From Dendrolimus kikuchii (lineage: Eukaryota > Arthropoda > Insecta > Lepidoptera > Lasiocampidae), in contig CM034398.1 in assembly GCA_019925095.2 (NCBI GenBank), positions 2,118,001 to 2,182,000 on the forward strand: a stretch of 64,000 bases of DNA, read 5' to 3'. How positions within the stretch are numbered: position 1 is the stretch's first letter; each line of letters starts with the position of its first letter. The notes under the pieces are model-generated. The model did no database searches. It saw only the letters and a list, made by a program, of their open reading frames with translations, and was not told where the DNA came from. Shown here in pieces: positions 48,525-60,962 of the stretch. Position numbers and translations under genes: made by a program.

Positions 48525-49272
48525 CGCGACTAGTATACATAATAAAATACCATTTAACGGTTTTAAGCGCGGTAATTTATTTGAGCATGAAAGTAGAGTA
48601 AACGCGGTCGAAATGCGAGCACTGCGTAAAATCTGCGGAGTGACGCTCGTGGACCGCGTTCGTAATACCGAAGTAAGAAAGAGAGTGTCGGGGTGAAGGT
48701 AAGGGAAGGAATGCTCCGGTGATTCGGGCATGTGGAAAGAATGCATGATGAAAGAATGACTAAACAGATATACAATGCAAAAGTGGATGGATGCAGAAGT
48801 CGTGGAAGGCCACGACACACCTTCCATGATTAAATTGATCGTGTACTAGCAGAAGGTGATGTCAGGAGCCTTAAGAACAGACGAGCGTGCATGACAAGAG
48901 TTATGAATGTCAAAGAAGCAAGTGAGGTGTGTAAGAATAAGCCTGAATGGCGCTCTGTTGTTCGTGCCTACCTCGCAAGGGAACTGGCGTGAAGTTATGT
49001 ATGTATGTAATTGAATTTATTACTCCTGCGTTTCGGCCAGTTTTCAGTAGCTGTGATCACGGAAGACAAAGATGTCAAGTGTCAATGAGTATTGTCAGTT
49101 TTATTTTGCCTACCGCCAACATGCTCGTTTCAATTATAAAAATAATAATATAATCATTACACTTCACCTCTTTGTCTTCCGTGATCACGGCTGCTGAAAA
49201 GTTGCCGAAAGGTCGGAATAGAAATCAAATAATTTACCGCGCTTAAAACCGTTAAAACGCAGTTTTATTAAG
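48525..49272. mobile_element. Penelope-like inverted terminal pair, interrupted by RTE-like copy
   Basis: Left segment AACGGTTTTAAGCGCGGTAA (48555) and TTTCGGCCAGTTTTCAGTAG (49032); right segment is its inversion, ending CGCGCTTAAAACCGTTAAAA (49240). About 45 bp separate the arms and no ORF remains. Confidence 0.65.
48590..49010 (+). mobile_element. RTE-like LINE 3' fragment inside the Penelope-like pair
   Basis: SRVNAVEMRALRKICG-like start, [20 protein letters not shown], to ARELA stop and GTATGTATG tail; frameshifts upstream. Confidence 0.78.
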
Positions 49273-49279
49273 AACGGTA

Positions 49280-50630
49280 GTCTGAAAAGAACAGAGGTAT
49301 AAGCCGCGCGGAGACGGTTTACCGATGACTACTTACTATTGTATATACTTATGTAAAGTATATACAATAATATATTTATTGCAACAATTATTTATGTAAC
49401 CTCTTTTTGTCAACCTTACTGACCATCAACGCATGCCATCATGGGGCTATAGGCAAACTTGCGCACGGGTAGTAGTTTGCATCGTTCTGCCCATTTATTC
49501 CCTGGTTTGAGCTCTCATTCTTATGTGCCCCATTTTTGTTTGTGATTATTGTTCGAAGCAAACAGATGGGAGTAGATTTAAATGCAGTACCTAAATTAAA
49601 AAAGCCTAAAATTATCACACCGCCGGTCTTACTCTTTAGCTCACTATTGGCACATATGTGTCCGCGATGAGAGTGCAGATCGCGTTTGTGCACGTGATCG
49701 TTAATTGTGTTGTTGTCTCACTCTGTTTATATAGGATTTGTATGAAATGGGTATATTTTCTTGGTATATTACGAGATAGAGATAGTGTTAGTCTTGCGGC
49801 TTTTTATGTATATCGATAATAGTCTTAAGGGCTAAAGCAGCGTAAATGACCAAACCACACTGGTATCCGACCACTGTTACAACGGAAATCGGATGCTACA
49901 ATCTCTGATATAATTAAAACAACTATTTAAGGAGACAAAATACGTTTATTTCTTAAAATTTGTCAATAAAATCAGACGTGGATCTCCGTATTTATTACAA
50001 CCAATATCTTTTCGCGGAAACACTTCCCGCAACGCTATGCTACGCTATTATAGTATGCAATATACACAACAAGACTATATACCGAAGTATACACATAGTT
50101 ATATATTCTAAATACATAAGATATAGTACTTAGCTATTTTAGCATTTTAAATGCTTTATTAAAACTAAAATTATTGTTATTACTATCTATAATAACGAAA
50201 CCCGGACTCGCTTGTCTATATTATTAATTTCATAATCACCACGGGATATATTCCAGTCATTATTAATAAATAAAAAATATATTCTAACCAGCAAAATCAT
50301 CAGATGTTATTTCTGAGGTCTTATATTAAGCCTATAGAGTAAGAGTAAATCTACGGTTTAAAACCGATTCTGAAATCTTTCATACGGTTAACGTAAAATA
50401 TGAAATGTGCCAAATAGAGTCGATCTCTTCAATTCAACGTACAAACAACATTACATTAACGACTGAAATATTAACCCTGTTTTTATGTACATTTTTTTTG
50501 AGACTACCCTTTAAATTCATTAAATTTGAACAGACATCTCAGGAGTGGAGTGGATGGTGCTTAACAATTTACGAGAAATATCGTAATATCGAACCCCCGA
50601 AATAATATTATCATGGAATCATCATCACCT
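49280..50630. other. Intergenic, little content
   Basis: AT-rich; apart from the decayed MITE at 49632-49830, nothing recognised. A 66-codon frame near 50405 has no protein-like features. Confidence 0.4.
49632..49830 (+). mobile_element. piggyBac-like MITE, decayed
   Basis: CTCTTTAGCTCACTATTGGC ... GTGTTGTTGTCTCACTCTGT ... TCTTAAGGGCTAAAG: same body as 8310-8505 with eroded ends. Confidence 0.65.
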
Positions 50631-50639
50631 CACGTACAT

Positions 50640-50738
50640 ACATAACTTCACGCCAGTTCCCTTGCGGGGTAGGCACGAACAACCGAGCGCCATTCAGGCT
50701 TATTCTTACACACCTCACTTGCTTCTTTGACATTCATC
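50640..50738 (-). mobile_element. RTE-like 3' end copy (~100 bp)
   Basis: CATACATAACTTCACGCCAG to TCTTTGACATTCATC; a TCACGT repeat flanks it. Confidence 0.7.
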
Positions 50739-50741
50739 ACG

Positions 50742-50870
50742 TGGTAATTGTAACAATATGCACAGTAGGTCAATCAAGAAGCTCTCTAAATTTCGAATTT
50801 AAAGATTCGAACCCGTACCCCTCGCGTTTGGGACGCGGACGCACTAATCCCTAAGCTACCACAGCTATTC
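50742..50870 (-). mobile_element. tRNA-like SINE head fragment
   Basis: Plus-strand GATTCGAACCCGTACCCC then GGACGCACTAATCCCTAAGC is the reverse of B- and A-box-like sequence, similar to the head of the 2985 SINE. Confidence 0.5.
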
Positions 50871-50990
50871 CCCGTTCACGATAACTTGGCGCGCAGGGTT
50901 ACCAAATTCAAAAAAAAGTAAAGATTATTACAAAACGTAAATTATTCTTAATTTCTGTCGAACTTTTCCAGTAATTTTTATTTTATTTTT

Positions 50991-51296
50991 TTATTGCAGG
51001 AGTTCAGCAGACAGGCAGACGGCCCACTAGATGGAAAGCGGTTACCATCGCCTATGGACATTTGCAACAACAAAGGTGCTACAAATGCGCTGCTGCTCTC
51101 TTAAGGGAGACTGGAACCTGGTCACTAATGCCGGAACACAACACAAGGTTGTTATGGCGGCATACTCTAGACCAGGGGTGGTCGCCATCCAGTCGAGCAA
51201 ATACTCTACCACCTGGCTGTGGGTTGTTTAGCCGCCTCTTACGACAGGCCGCCCGGCCGCAGGAAATTGTATTCATTCTCCGTTCCTGCACGGATA
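50991..51296 (-). mobile_element. A-tailed retroposon, near-full copy
   Basis: All blocks; ATACTCTAGACC variant. Confidence 0.85.
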
Positions 51297-51510
51297 GAAG
51301 CGAAAATTATCGCGAGTTTAGCTTAAGGTGTTAATATTTTTGATTGTTGGTAACCCTGCGCGTCAGGTTATCGTGAACGGGGTACAGTTTGCCTTTCCTG
51401 CGACGCCATTATGGTCATGTGTCCGTACTGTAATCCCAAGTCCCCTGATTATCTCGAGGAACGCTTTCAGTTCCTTAATTACAGCGATTCGAGATTCTTT
51501 AGATTTTCAG

Positions 51511-51829
51511 TTTTTTTTTTTTTTTATTGCAGGAGATCAGCAGACAGGCAGACCGCCCACTTGATGGAAAGCGGTTACCATCGCCTATGGACATTTGCAA
51601 CACCAAAGTTGCTACAAATGCGCTGCTGCTCTCTTAAGGGAAACTGGAAACTGGTCACTAATGCCGGAACACAACTCAAGGATGTTATGACGACATACTC
51701 TAGACCAGGGGTGGTAGCCATCCAGTCGGGCAAATGCCCTACCACCTGGCTGTGGGTTGTTAAGTCGCCTCTTATGACAGGCCGCCCGGCCGCAGGAAAT
51801 TGTATTCTTTCTCCGTTCCTGCACGGATA
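51511..51829 (-). mobile_element. A-tailed retroposon, full copy
   Basis: All blocks. LINE tail sequence follows at 51900. Confidence 0.85.
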
Positions 51830-51899
51830 GAGAGGATTTGAAACTGAAAACGCCTGTCAACAGAACCAGTTTTTACGACAAGTCTTTTGTCGTCCAGGT

Positions 51900-52015
51900 T
51901 CATGTCGTCCATTCAACTCTGGAATGCACTACCACTAAACATCAAGCAGACACGATCATAACCTTCTTTTAACAGACTAGTTAAAGATTACTACCTCAAG
52001 CTATAGTGTTATTGT
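51900..52015 (+). pseudogene. LINE polymerase tail
   Basis: SIQLWNALPLNIKQTRS then RLVKDYYLKL stop with a break between: Jockey/CR1-type ending. Confidence 0.6.
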
Positions 52016-52061
52016 TTACTTTTGTATGTATATAATATAATATGTGTATTTATTTATGTAT

Positions 52062-52311
52062 GATAATAATAATAATAATCGGCAGACAAACACGCACATA
52101 TTGTATATCCCCAAATTAAGCAAGTTACGCTTGTGTTATGGGTAATATACAACGGACTACTCTGGGGCCGATCCCACACACCCAGACCATAGTAAATAAC
52201 GGAGAAAATACGTTTTCCGAAATTTACTATACCAGGAATCGAACCCGGAACCTCTGCGTTGCAGTGAGGTACGCCGGCAAAGGCTCAGCCTGCTCAACCA
52301 CAGAGGCCGTC
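52062..52311 (-). mobile_element. tRNA-type SINE copy 4
   Basis: (AAT)n at the low end, CACAGAGGCCGTC at the high end. Confidence 0.85.
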
Positions 52312-52313
<2 letters not shown>

Positions 52314-52367
<54 letters not shown>

Positions 52368-52466
52368 ATATATATACATATATATATACATATATATATA
52401 TGTGTATATATGTATATATATATATGTGTATATATATACATATATATATACATATATATATATGTG

Positions 52467-52540
<74 letters not shown>
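52314..52540. repeat. (TA)n/(TATG) microsatellite, ~225 bp
   Basis: TA tract with interspersed TATGTG and TACATA, directly abutting the 5' end of a SINE. Isoleucine-tyrosine frames across it are artefacts. Confidence 0.95.
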
Positions 52541-52575
52541 CATATTTTATTATGAATTATGAATATATATTATTA

Positions 52576-53237
52576 CTAGCGGCCCCGGCAGACGTTGTCC
52601 TGCCTTTAAAAAATTAAATTCTAGAACCCGGTTCTAATTGCGAATCTAAACCATCCGGGTACCCACTCAAACACACAAAAACTAAATCACCAAAATCGCT
52701 CCAGGTGATTAGGAGGATTCCAGAACCCGATCCCAGAGCCACCTACCGGTTCTAATTGCGAATCTAAACCATCCGGGAACCCACTCATCCCTACTCCGTG
52801 ATGTTTGCTGGATGAGAGGTGACAACGGTAGACATCTAGCGGGGATAACTGATCGATTGATAGTAAAAAAAAATCGCGATGGAAAAATAGGGGTTGATAG
52901 TAGAGAGGTGAAAATTAAGAGTAATATAATTTTTTTAATTCTAAGTCATGACAAAATAAGATTAAATATCTTGCAAAAAAATTAAAGTTTATAATTAACA
53001 AATAAAAAATAGGGGTTGATCGTAGAGGGGTGAAAATTTAGGGTTGCATGTATTTTTTAATGCTGTATCCTAAAATTTTGGGGTGGACACCCCTTATCAT
53101 TTAGGCGTTTGAAAAATAGATAGTAGCCGATTCTCAGCCTTACTGAATATGCATAAAAATTTTCATAAGCATCGGTCAAGCCGTTTCGGAGGAGTATGGG
53201 AACGAACATTGTCACACGAGAATTTTATATATACGAT
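52576..53237 (-). mobile_element. Reversed Helitron-like sequence, probably composite
   Basis: Plus strand CTAGCGGCCCCGGCAGACGT at the start; GAATTTTATATATACGATGA at the end, the reverse of a common lepidopteran element start; the middle from 52800 differs from the 37544 relative. Confidence 0.5.
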
Positions 53238-53292
53238 GAATATTTATTATGAATAAACTAAATTATTGTACAAGTGCTGGTTCAGCAACTTA

Positions 53293-53524
53293 TTTTTTTA
53301 TTGCAGGAGATCAGCAGACTGGCATACGGCCCACTTGATGGAAAGTGGTTACCATCGCCTATGGACATTTGCAACAGCAAAGTCGCTACAAATCCGCTGC
53401 TGCTCTCTTAAGAGACACTGGAACCTGGTCACTAATGCCGGAACACAACTCGAAGGTTGTTATGGCGACATACTTTAGACCAGGGGTGGTAGCCATCCAG
53501 TCGGGCAAATGCCCTACCACCTGG
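53293..53524 (-). mobile_element. A-tailed retroposon copy, 5'-truncated
   Basis: Joined at CTACCACCTGG to an ATCT-type LINE 3' end (53535). Confidence 0.8.
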
Positions 53525-53534
53525 TATACTCCAT

Positions 53535-53660
53535 CCAAAGGTTGTCTGGAAGAAATCGCCATGGGCGATAAGACCGCCGTTTGTACTTGTATATTAATTA
53601 ATGTTCTTGATTTTGTGTTGAATTTTTGTACAATAAAGTATATTCTATTCTATTCTGTCC
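53535..53660 (+). mobile_element. LINE 3' UTR, copy 4
   Basis: GGTTGTCTGGAAGAAATCGC ... CAATAAAGTATATTCTATTC. Confidence 0.65.
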
Positions 53661-54113
53661 GCTTTTATGCTGAGAGAGTAAGCTTTACTAACATTAGACG
53701 GGGGCTCGATAACATGCCACGTACATTTCATATAAAACCGTTCACACCACAACCAGCGGTTAACGACTGTTGGACAATAAACTAACAAACCTAGCAACTC
53801 TGACTCGTTTGAACCTGGGCCCTGAGTCTACTATTACAATCGTATCGGCATGGTCGTTCGTCATGCATATGTATACAAAAGTAACCATTACGACGCCAGT
53901 ATTACGCCAGTGAACGAGCATCCCGACACGACTGTGTAACACCAACTTCAGCATAGCATATAATTCAGATCGTCTTGTAGACTCTATCTCACGAAATATG
54001 TCCTTTAGACGCGCAACGGAATGTTAGAAATATAAAATAATTTTAGACAAATTCCGATCTACTAGTATTAGGAAATAGAATAATAATATAATGTAACATA
54101 CGATCATCTACAT

Positions 54114-54510
54114 CATAGGTCCCCAAAGTGGTCCGTATGGACCCCCGGGGGTCCATATCGAACTTTAAGACCACGTCAACGAAAGCATAACCTGGGGGTC
54201 CGCGAACTCCAAATTGGGGTCCACAACAATGAATTGCATTTAAGCAAATCGTAATGAAATTTTTGACTTTCCATATATAGAATAATAATACATGACAGTG
54301 CTCGTTTGTACTTATAAAAGAGTTGTCAAAATCGGTTCAGAAACGAAAAAAGTTGTGGCTGAACATACTATATAAAAATATACACATATTTACAGGACAA
54401 ATTGAGAACTTCCTCCTGTTTTTGAAGTTGGTCACAAAGATAGAGGGTCCACCGAATGCAGTAAAAAATAGAAAGGGGTCTACGAGACCAAATAGTTTGG
54501 GGACCATTGA
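54114..54510. mobile_element. hAT-like MITE (~397 bp)
   Basis: CATAGGTCCCCAAAGTGG at the left and inverted TTTGGGGACCATTG at the right, flanked by CTACAT (54108-54113 and 54511-54516). Internal GGGGTCCGCGAACTCC-type words are typical of hAT MITEs. The frame across it is not a gene. Confidence 0.7.
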
Positions 54511-55667
54511 CTACATTAAAACAGCTGGGTTCATCTGTATAATTAGTACCATTTGTTTGCCGCGGGACTATTATTGTGAGACATTCTACATTCTAGTGCT
54601 TGGTTTGAATTATCACATAACAGAGACAACATTTTATATCTGTCCCAAAATTGTTTTGAGCCCGAACGATAATTTATGGAGTAAACATTTCCTAATCAGA
54701 AGACCCTGTCGCGGTGTAAGACAAATTTAGTATTTGATATATTTTTTAAACTGACGTTTCACCCGCTGTTTAAAAACTACGATCACAGAATGTCCCAGAT
54801 ATCAAGCGTCAATGAGTTCTTAAATAAAATTGAGCTTCCATAGAGTCGATAGTAATCATAAATAACATCAAATAACTAAAACAAAAACAATTTGAGAATA
54901 TTAAAAAAATACTAGACTCGTTGACATTTGACATCTGATCGATATTGTGATTATGGCAAATAAATGATCGCTTCAACACCAGTTAACAAAATTTTACTTA
55001 AAATCGTTCTTAAAACATATACATAGATGTAATCATGTCTAACAGTCGTCATTATCCAAGAAATCGCTATAAGGATCTAATTCTATAAATACATATACAA
55101 TGTGATCTCACATTACGTCCGAAACTTATTAAATATTAATAATACGCGAGTGAAGCAGCAGACAACAACTAGTAATGAATATAAAGGGCATACAACGCAA
55201 GCATTAACAGATTCTCATAGGAAAGCCTCTCACTTAACATATTTATGATTCACATATTGTATTTTTTTTCCTATATAATCAATGTTACTCATTCACTGCT
55301 AAGACTAACATAGAAAGGATTCACTTTTGTTCTATAAATAAAGCTTCTCTTCTTATTGCACAGTTTACTAAGTTTTATAATTTACCCTAATTAGCACGAA
55401 CGCGTATGACAGTTCGGACTGTGTTGTCAACTCTGTGGTATTTTTTTTTTACGTTGCATTCCACACCTGTAGCATTCAGTTCATTGTAACGCCGTCGCAT
55501 TTCACGATCGGGCATATTTTATATAGACGAAATGTCTTATGTAACTCTTAAATCTAAATGAATGGGTATGTATATACGATGCTACACGACGCTAACCAGA
55601 TCAACCAAAATAATACACATGTGAACGAAGGCTTACGCAATTTAGAAATTATAGAATAACTATCTTA

Positions 55668-56145
55668 CAGGGCTTTTTTGTGGGGGCACGTAGGGCACGC
55701 AGTGCCCTTAAAGGAGATTTCGAAAATATCGAAAAATTGCGATTAAAAAAAAAATTAATGAATTTAAAAAAAAATGAAAAAGTAAATTTTGGTAACGTTT
55801 ACAAAAAAATTTTTTTTTATAGGTCAAAATTATCCAAATACAAAATCTAATCTGCCTTTCCCGGACAGTTACCGCGTCACCTCATACTAAATGTGCGATG
55901 CTCTCCAAAAAGCTAAGTGAGCTGAGTTTAGATTTGCAAAATCGTGATATAAGCCTAATGAGGGCTAATCAGAAAATTGAAATTCTGATTCAAATATTTG
56001 GACGAAGAATAACTGTACCTGGTACGTACTATGAAAAGGCGTTGTAAGCGGTGAATAAACTGTCATTTTTTGGAGTGGAGCTATAAACAAAAAATTAGAG
56101 ACTTACAACTTTCGAAAAATTAGCGTGCCCCCAAAAATAAGTTGA
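55668..56145 (+). pseudogene. hAT-type transposase relic
   Basis: Begins CAGGGCTTTTTTGTGGGGGC and ends with inverted CGTGCCCCCAAAAATAAG. A 50-codon frame at 55888-56047 reads AMLSKKLSELSLDLQNRDIS, LMRANQKIEILIQIFGRRI and YYEKAL stop, like the LxxLxxLSxxLQxxxxDI helix of hAT/ZMYM-type transposases. The rest of the transposase is gone. Confidence 0.55.
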
Positions 56146-56149
56146 CAAA

Positions 56150-57865
56150 AAAAGGTCTGACATCTATATGTTTTAACATTGTTAATGTGTTTTGTGAAAA
56201 TTAAAAAAAAAAAAACAATTGTATACAATACAAAAAAAAAATATAGCGTCCTATAAAATATTTTATATTCGACGTGCTATATACATAACTGTTTAAATAC
56301 AATTTTACTTTAACCAATCATAATGATTGATATCATTATACTTTAATCTAACCTGTCTCTTATAAGACTAAATAAGTTGAACAATGTACACGATAATATC
56401 ATGATAATTAATCATGTTAATATGCAGACTGTCTGTTGCTTCTAGTCTTGCCAGTTCAGGACCAACGTGGACCTGTAATTAGACAGACAACCACCCCTCC
56501 AATCACGAATCCTTTCTATGTTGTTCAGTATACCAAATACATGCTAAAATTAAAAAAAAACCTAAGTGCATTACTTAAATGGTCTTTACACTATCTAATG
56601 ATAACAATAACTACATAGCAAATATAGTGTTTATATAATTTTCCTTGAATTTTTTTTATCAATTATTGTATGTATTTTTAATTCTTTATTTTCATACATT
56701 TTATTATAATTAAAGATAATCATTATATTATTTTACATCTAAACCGTAAGACATATTTGTGTAAGTTTACATCTGATATTTTTAATACCATACTTTTATA
56801 ACAACATGGTCGTTTCATTCGGCTCCACGAAGAATAAGCTATGTTCCTAGCTTACTTATGTTAAGCTTATTTACATTTCCTTCGTTCGACAATGAACAAT
56901 GTCAATAAAGGTTGTATTACCGCCTCTCAAAGTTCGAAGAAATATTGCTGATATATGTTGCTTGGTAACAATTGCTCAGTCGAAAATTGACCGCATTTGT
57001 ATGTTCCCAGCAAATAATTTACACATTCGCCCTTAACACGTACAGCTTTTAGACGGCACTCATTTTTTTGTCAGAACAGTCAACGTATTTAACAAGCTCA
57101 GCAAATTGGATTACGCGGACATTGACTTATTTGTGGATAGTTTAGCATCTGTGAATGCGAAATTAATCAAACTTTATTTTGGTGAAAGTTAGTTCACTTT
57201 CAAGAATTTTACATATAGGCTCTTACTTATAATCGTTTCTTAAATTTAAAGAAACTGCTCAACAACTGATTAGTGAAAATCTTACCTATAAACTCCTCTT
57301 TAGTCGAATATTTTGGGTACAACCTACGTTAATCATTCAAATTTCGTCCTCTTAGGTAAACAACATGTAAGACACGTTTATAAGTGAAAAAAAGATATTA
57401 ATTGATTAGGGTCTGATTCTGATTCTCTTACTTAAGAGATACCTAATCGTTTCTTAACGAGATTATTATAAGTAAGGCCGTTAGTTCTTTTTTTGTGCTT
57501 CCTAAAACTATTTTATATTTTTTTTTTTTATTCGTCTCTGTAACTCAGTCGGTAAAACTACAGCTGTTAGCCCCCCAAATAAAATAAAATAAAATTACTA
57601 TTTCTAGTTAACAGAAGACTCTCAGGCAAGCCCAAGAATACGCGAGCGAAGCCGCGTGGCGAACCCTTTAAATGTCTTACGAGTTGATAAAACTTATTCA
57701 GAGAATAAAAAACAACATGAAGAAATAAAAAAATGACAGTTGCATTAATCAAATAGCTGAATTGTTTTACTTTTTAATTCAGACAGAGATAAAAAAAAAT
57801 TAAATAAAAATATTTATTTAATTTGCCAATTTTTCTCCTAACAAAAAGCAAGGTATAGATAGATA
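56150..57865. other. Intergenic, AT-rich, no gene seen
   Basis: One possible inverted repeat (CTTACTTATAAT at 57222 and its complement at 57465) may mark a small MITE. Otherwise nothing. Confidence 0.4.
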
Positions 57866-58098
57866 TTTTTTTTTATTGGAGGAGTTCAGCAGACAGGCAG
57901 ACGGCCCACTTGATGGAAAGCGGTTACCATCGCCTATGGACATTTGCAACACCAAAGGTGCCACAAATACGCTGCTGCTCTCTTAATGGAGACTGGATTC
58001 TGGTCACTAATGCCGGAACACAACTCAAGGTTGTTATGGCGACATACTCTAGACCAGGGGTGGTAGCCATCCAGTCGGGCAAATGCCCTACCGCCTGG
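57866..58098 (-). mobile_element. A-tailed retroposon copy, 5'-truncated
   Basis: T-run, GGAGGAGTTCAGCAGACAGG to CTACCGCCTGG. Confidence 0.8.
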
Positions 58099-59177
58099 AA
58101 AGATTATTCTGTTTCTTGTTCACATCTTTAAAAATGAAATTAACAAATCAGAAAAAAATCACATGAAAGTATTCATTAGCTGATGATATGACCAGAAACA
58201 TTTATCTCAAGAAATTAAATAGCCTTTGATAGACATAGAACCCAAAATTAATGCAAAAACACACGAAGTCCTACTAAGTAATACAAATAAGGCTAACACT
58301 ATCCACGCAGTTTTGCCTGCATATATTTCCAACATTTAACTAGTCATGTTTTGTATCTGGTGTATATAAAGACACATCGGTTCATATTCAAGGCCTTAAA
58401 CATACAAACATCCAAACTATTACAAATCAGTAACTATTCAAAACCACCCTTTTGCCTTTCCGATAGTCTTTTAATTTCCTTTTTTGACTCGGTACAATAG
58501 GTTTTGTTTGAGAAATACCCTTTCGGCCACAGAGTCTAATGACATGAACTCGCTGACCTACAGTACATATATGCAAATGTTTCTCGAGTCCTGTCAACTT
58601 AGAAACATTTTGGTTTTACACAGACCGATAGTCCAAAGTAAGCATGTTTAGTACTTATTTATGTATCTTAATATGCGTTATTATCATAATTATTGCTACG
58701 AGTTTATATACCTGTTATGAAATCACAAAAAAGCAGTACATCAACATGGAAAAGTGAGAGAAACAATGATCTCTCAAAGTAAGCCAAATCTAATATGCCT
58801 TTGTTTAAAAGCAAACCAAAATAAAATCATATATGTATAGATTTAAGACGTATCTATATTTTTCAACGTCATTCCACAACAGAAAGTTCTTAAATTAATA
58901 AAAAAAAAAATCTATGAAACATGTCAATTTTACTTGATGACGTCTCATTAGAGTCCAAAAAATCATCAAATTAAGAAAACAACCACTCGACAATATTTAT
59001 AGTCTATCACCGACGAGAGTCGTTTTCAGCTTATCGAGTCCTCACTCACTTTTTCCAGTCCTTTGCCACAATTTATGTCATCCGGTTTAATTAGAGTCAA
59101 TGAGCGTGTGACGGCTGTCACTGTCACTTTGACAGCTGACGGCCGACATGTCAAGGCAGGTCTTACGGTGGCACGCG
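58099..59177. other. Intergenic or 3' UTR, no gene seen
   Basis: AT-rich; may include the 3' end of the upstream gene, but no polyadenylation context could be assigned with confidence. Confidence 0.35.
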
Positions 59178-59210
59178 TCAATATGCGCGCCGATCGTCCA
59201 GATCCGAAAT
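59178..59210 (-). CDS. Possible terminal exon of the upstream gene (speculative)
   Basis: Minus strand: strong acceptor CGTTTTTTTCAG at 59211 followed by ISDLDDRRAY and a stop. In phase 0 with the candidate donor of exon C. Too short to judge by itself. Confidence 0.15.
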   Translation of the reverse strand: MSDLDDRRAY

Positions 59211-59667
59211 CTGAAAAAAACGTTAACCCTTACAGTGCAAGGACTTTTGGTTTTAAATTTAGAAAATTATTGTCAACTTTTTGGCCTTTGTATAGAAAAA
59301 AATATAGTTACAGCGATGGTGGTCTACATAGCAATTGCAGCGCCATCTATTTTGCACATCCGTCTATCACACAAAAATGACGTCGTTTATCAGGATAAAA
59401 AGTAGCCTAAGTTACGTCCCAAGATATAAGCTAACTCTATATCGAGTTTAATTTAAATCCGTTCAGTAGTTTTCACCGAATGCTCTAACAAACAGAGAGA
59501 AACAAGGACAGACAGTCATAAATTCTAAAAATTGCATTTTCTGAATCTCGGGGTCCGAATTATCCTTTATGATTTTTTTCATTTTTACTGTCAAGCATTA
59601 AAGTGTTAAACAATTCCATTCAGGTCAGCAGCATACTGGTAGCACCTGTAATGTTGAAAATGTTACA

Positions 59668-59807
59668 AAACAGGTTGCAGTCTCATTTTAGGGAGCGGCA
59701 GCACAGCATGGTGGCACCTTTGGTGTCTTGGATGTCCATAGGCGATGGTGACCGCTTTCGATCAGGAGAGTCCCGTCTGCTTGTCTGTTGAACTCGTGCA
59801 ATAAGAT
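59668..59807 (+). mobile_element. A-tailed retroposon copy, diverged, 5'-truncated
   Basis: CATAGGCGATGGTGACCGCT to GAACTCGTGCAATAAG. Confidence 0.65.
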
Positions 59808-59837
59808 AACGTAACCAGTTTCCTTCAGGGCTTCTAA

Positions 59838-60152
59838 CCGTGCAGGAACGGAGAAAGAATACAATTTTCCTGCGTTGGGGCGGCCTGTCTTAAGAGGCGA
59901 CAAAACAATCCACAGCCAGGTGGCAAGGCATTGCCCGACTGGATAGCTACCACCCCTGGTCTAAAGTATGTCACCATAACAACCATGAGTTGTGTTCTGG
60001 CATTTGTGATCGGGTTCCAGTCTCCGTTAAGAGAGCAGCAGAGCATTTGTAGCACCTTTGGTGTTGCAAATGTCTATAGGCGATGGTAACCGACCGCTTT
60101 CCATCAAGTGGGCCGTCTGTCTGCCTGCTGAGCTCCTGCAATAAAAAAAAAA
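59838..60152 (+). mobile_element. A-tailed retroposon, near-full copy, plus orientation
   Basis: CCGTGCAGGAACGGAGAAAG to CTCCTGCAATAAAAAAAAAA. Lies just beyond the possible end of exon C. Confidence 0.82.
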
Positions 60153-60234
60153 GGGCAGTCAGCCTGACTGCCATATATTTTAGCAACTATTGTATTACAT
60201 CAAATTGAGCATATGCCCGGGAGGGTGTACTGAC

Positions 60235-60337
60235 ATTGTGCATGCGGCGGCGCTTGTGCGGCGGCGTGCGCGGCTCCTCCTCGATCACGAGCTCCCCGCC
60301 CACCACGTTCTCGTCGCCGCTCACACCGTAGTTGCCA
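60235..60337 (-). CDS. Unrecognised upstream gene, exon C
   Basis: Reads (A)GNYGVSGDENVVGGEL then VIEEEPRTPPHKRRRMHN: an acidic patch followed by PHKRRR, which resembles a nuclear localisation signal. Acceptor TTTCAG; a possible donor GTCAGT follows AAT (phase 0). If that donor is not used, the frame reads on for 15 residues to a stop at 60187-60189, which would make this the terminal exon. Product unknown; a nuclear or transcriptional protein is an inference. Confidence 0.75.
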
Positions 60338-60377
60338 CTGAAATATACATTCATGGGAGTAATATTTTCATCGTTCA

Positions 60378-60665
60378 CTAGGATATGCCCGCGACTTCGT
60401 CCACTTGACGACAATTGACTTGCAATCCCCGGGACACTACGCACCGCAGCATGTAGAAAAAAATGTAAGCTATGGTTTCATTTTAAACTATGTCGGAATA
60501 GGCTAATTTTTATGCACCTGAATAACTTCAAATCGCTCCCGGAAAAATTCCCACGGGATTTCCAGGATAAAAAGTAACGCAGATTTTAAGTCTAAGAATT
60601 TGGTGTCGATCAGTGAATAGCGCATCGAAATCGATCCAGTAGTTTTTACGTCGTATGCCGAATAA
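60378..60665 (-). mobile_element. Reversed Helitron remnant
   Basis: CTAGGATATGCCCGCGACTT / CGTCC then GGTGTCGATCAGTGAA, related to 6745-7112. Confidence 0.6.
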
Positions 60666-60962
60666 ACAGACAACAAAACTAAAAACATTGCATCGTGTTC
60701 TCCGTCGTTTACGTAGTCTATACCAATTTTTTTTAATAGCTTCAATGTACAGACACGGTCTGTTTAGAATTTTATAAAAGTCAAAAATCCTAGACAGTAT
60801 ATCAATTGTTTTGTGTAATTTTTTATTTTATGGCTTGGTTTAAGACCTTTAAGCCAAGGCTATTTTGCATGTTCGCAGCACTTCATTACGGTTCGCAATA
60901 TTTCGACAGTTTACAATCTCGCGAGATAGATTATAATCTAACGGTATTAATAATTTGACTGT

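Noticed and set aside
52138..52539. Long isoleucine-tyrosine open frames
   Set aside because: Produced by the TA microsatellite.
54323..54730. 135-codon plus-strand frame
   Set aside because: Starts inside a hAT-like MITE and runs into flanking AT-rich DNA; no protein-like pattern.
59063..59380. 105-codon plus-strand frame
   Set aside because: No recognisable domain; overlaps repeat-like sequence and lacks splice or start context.
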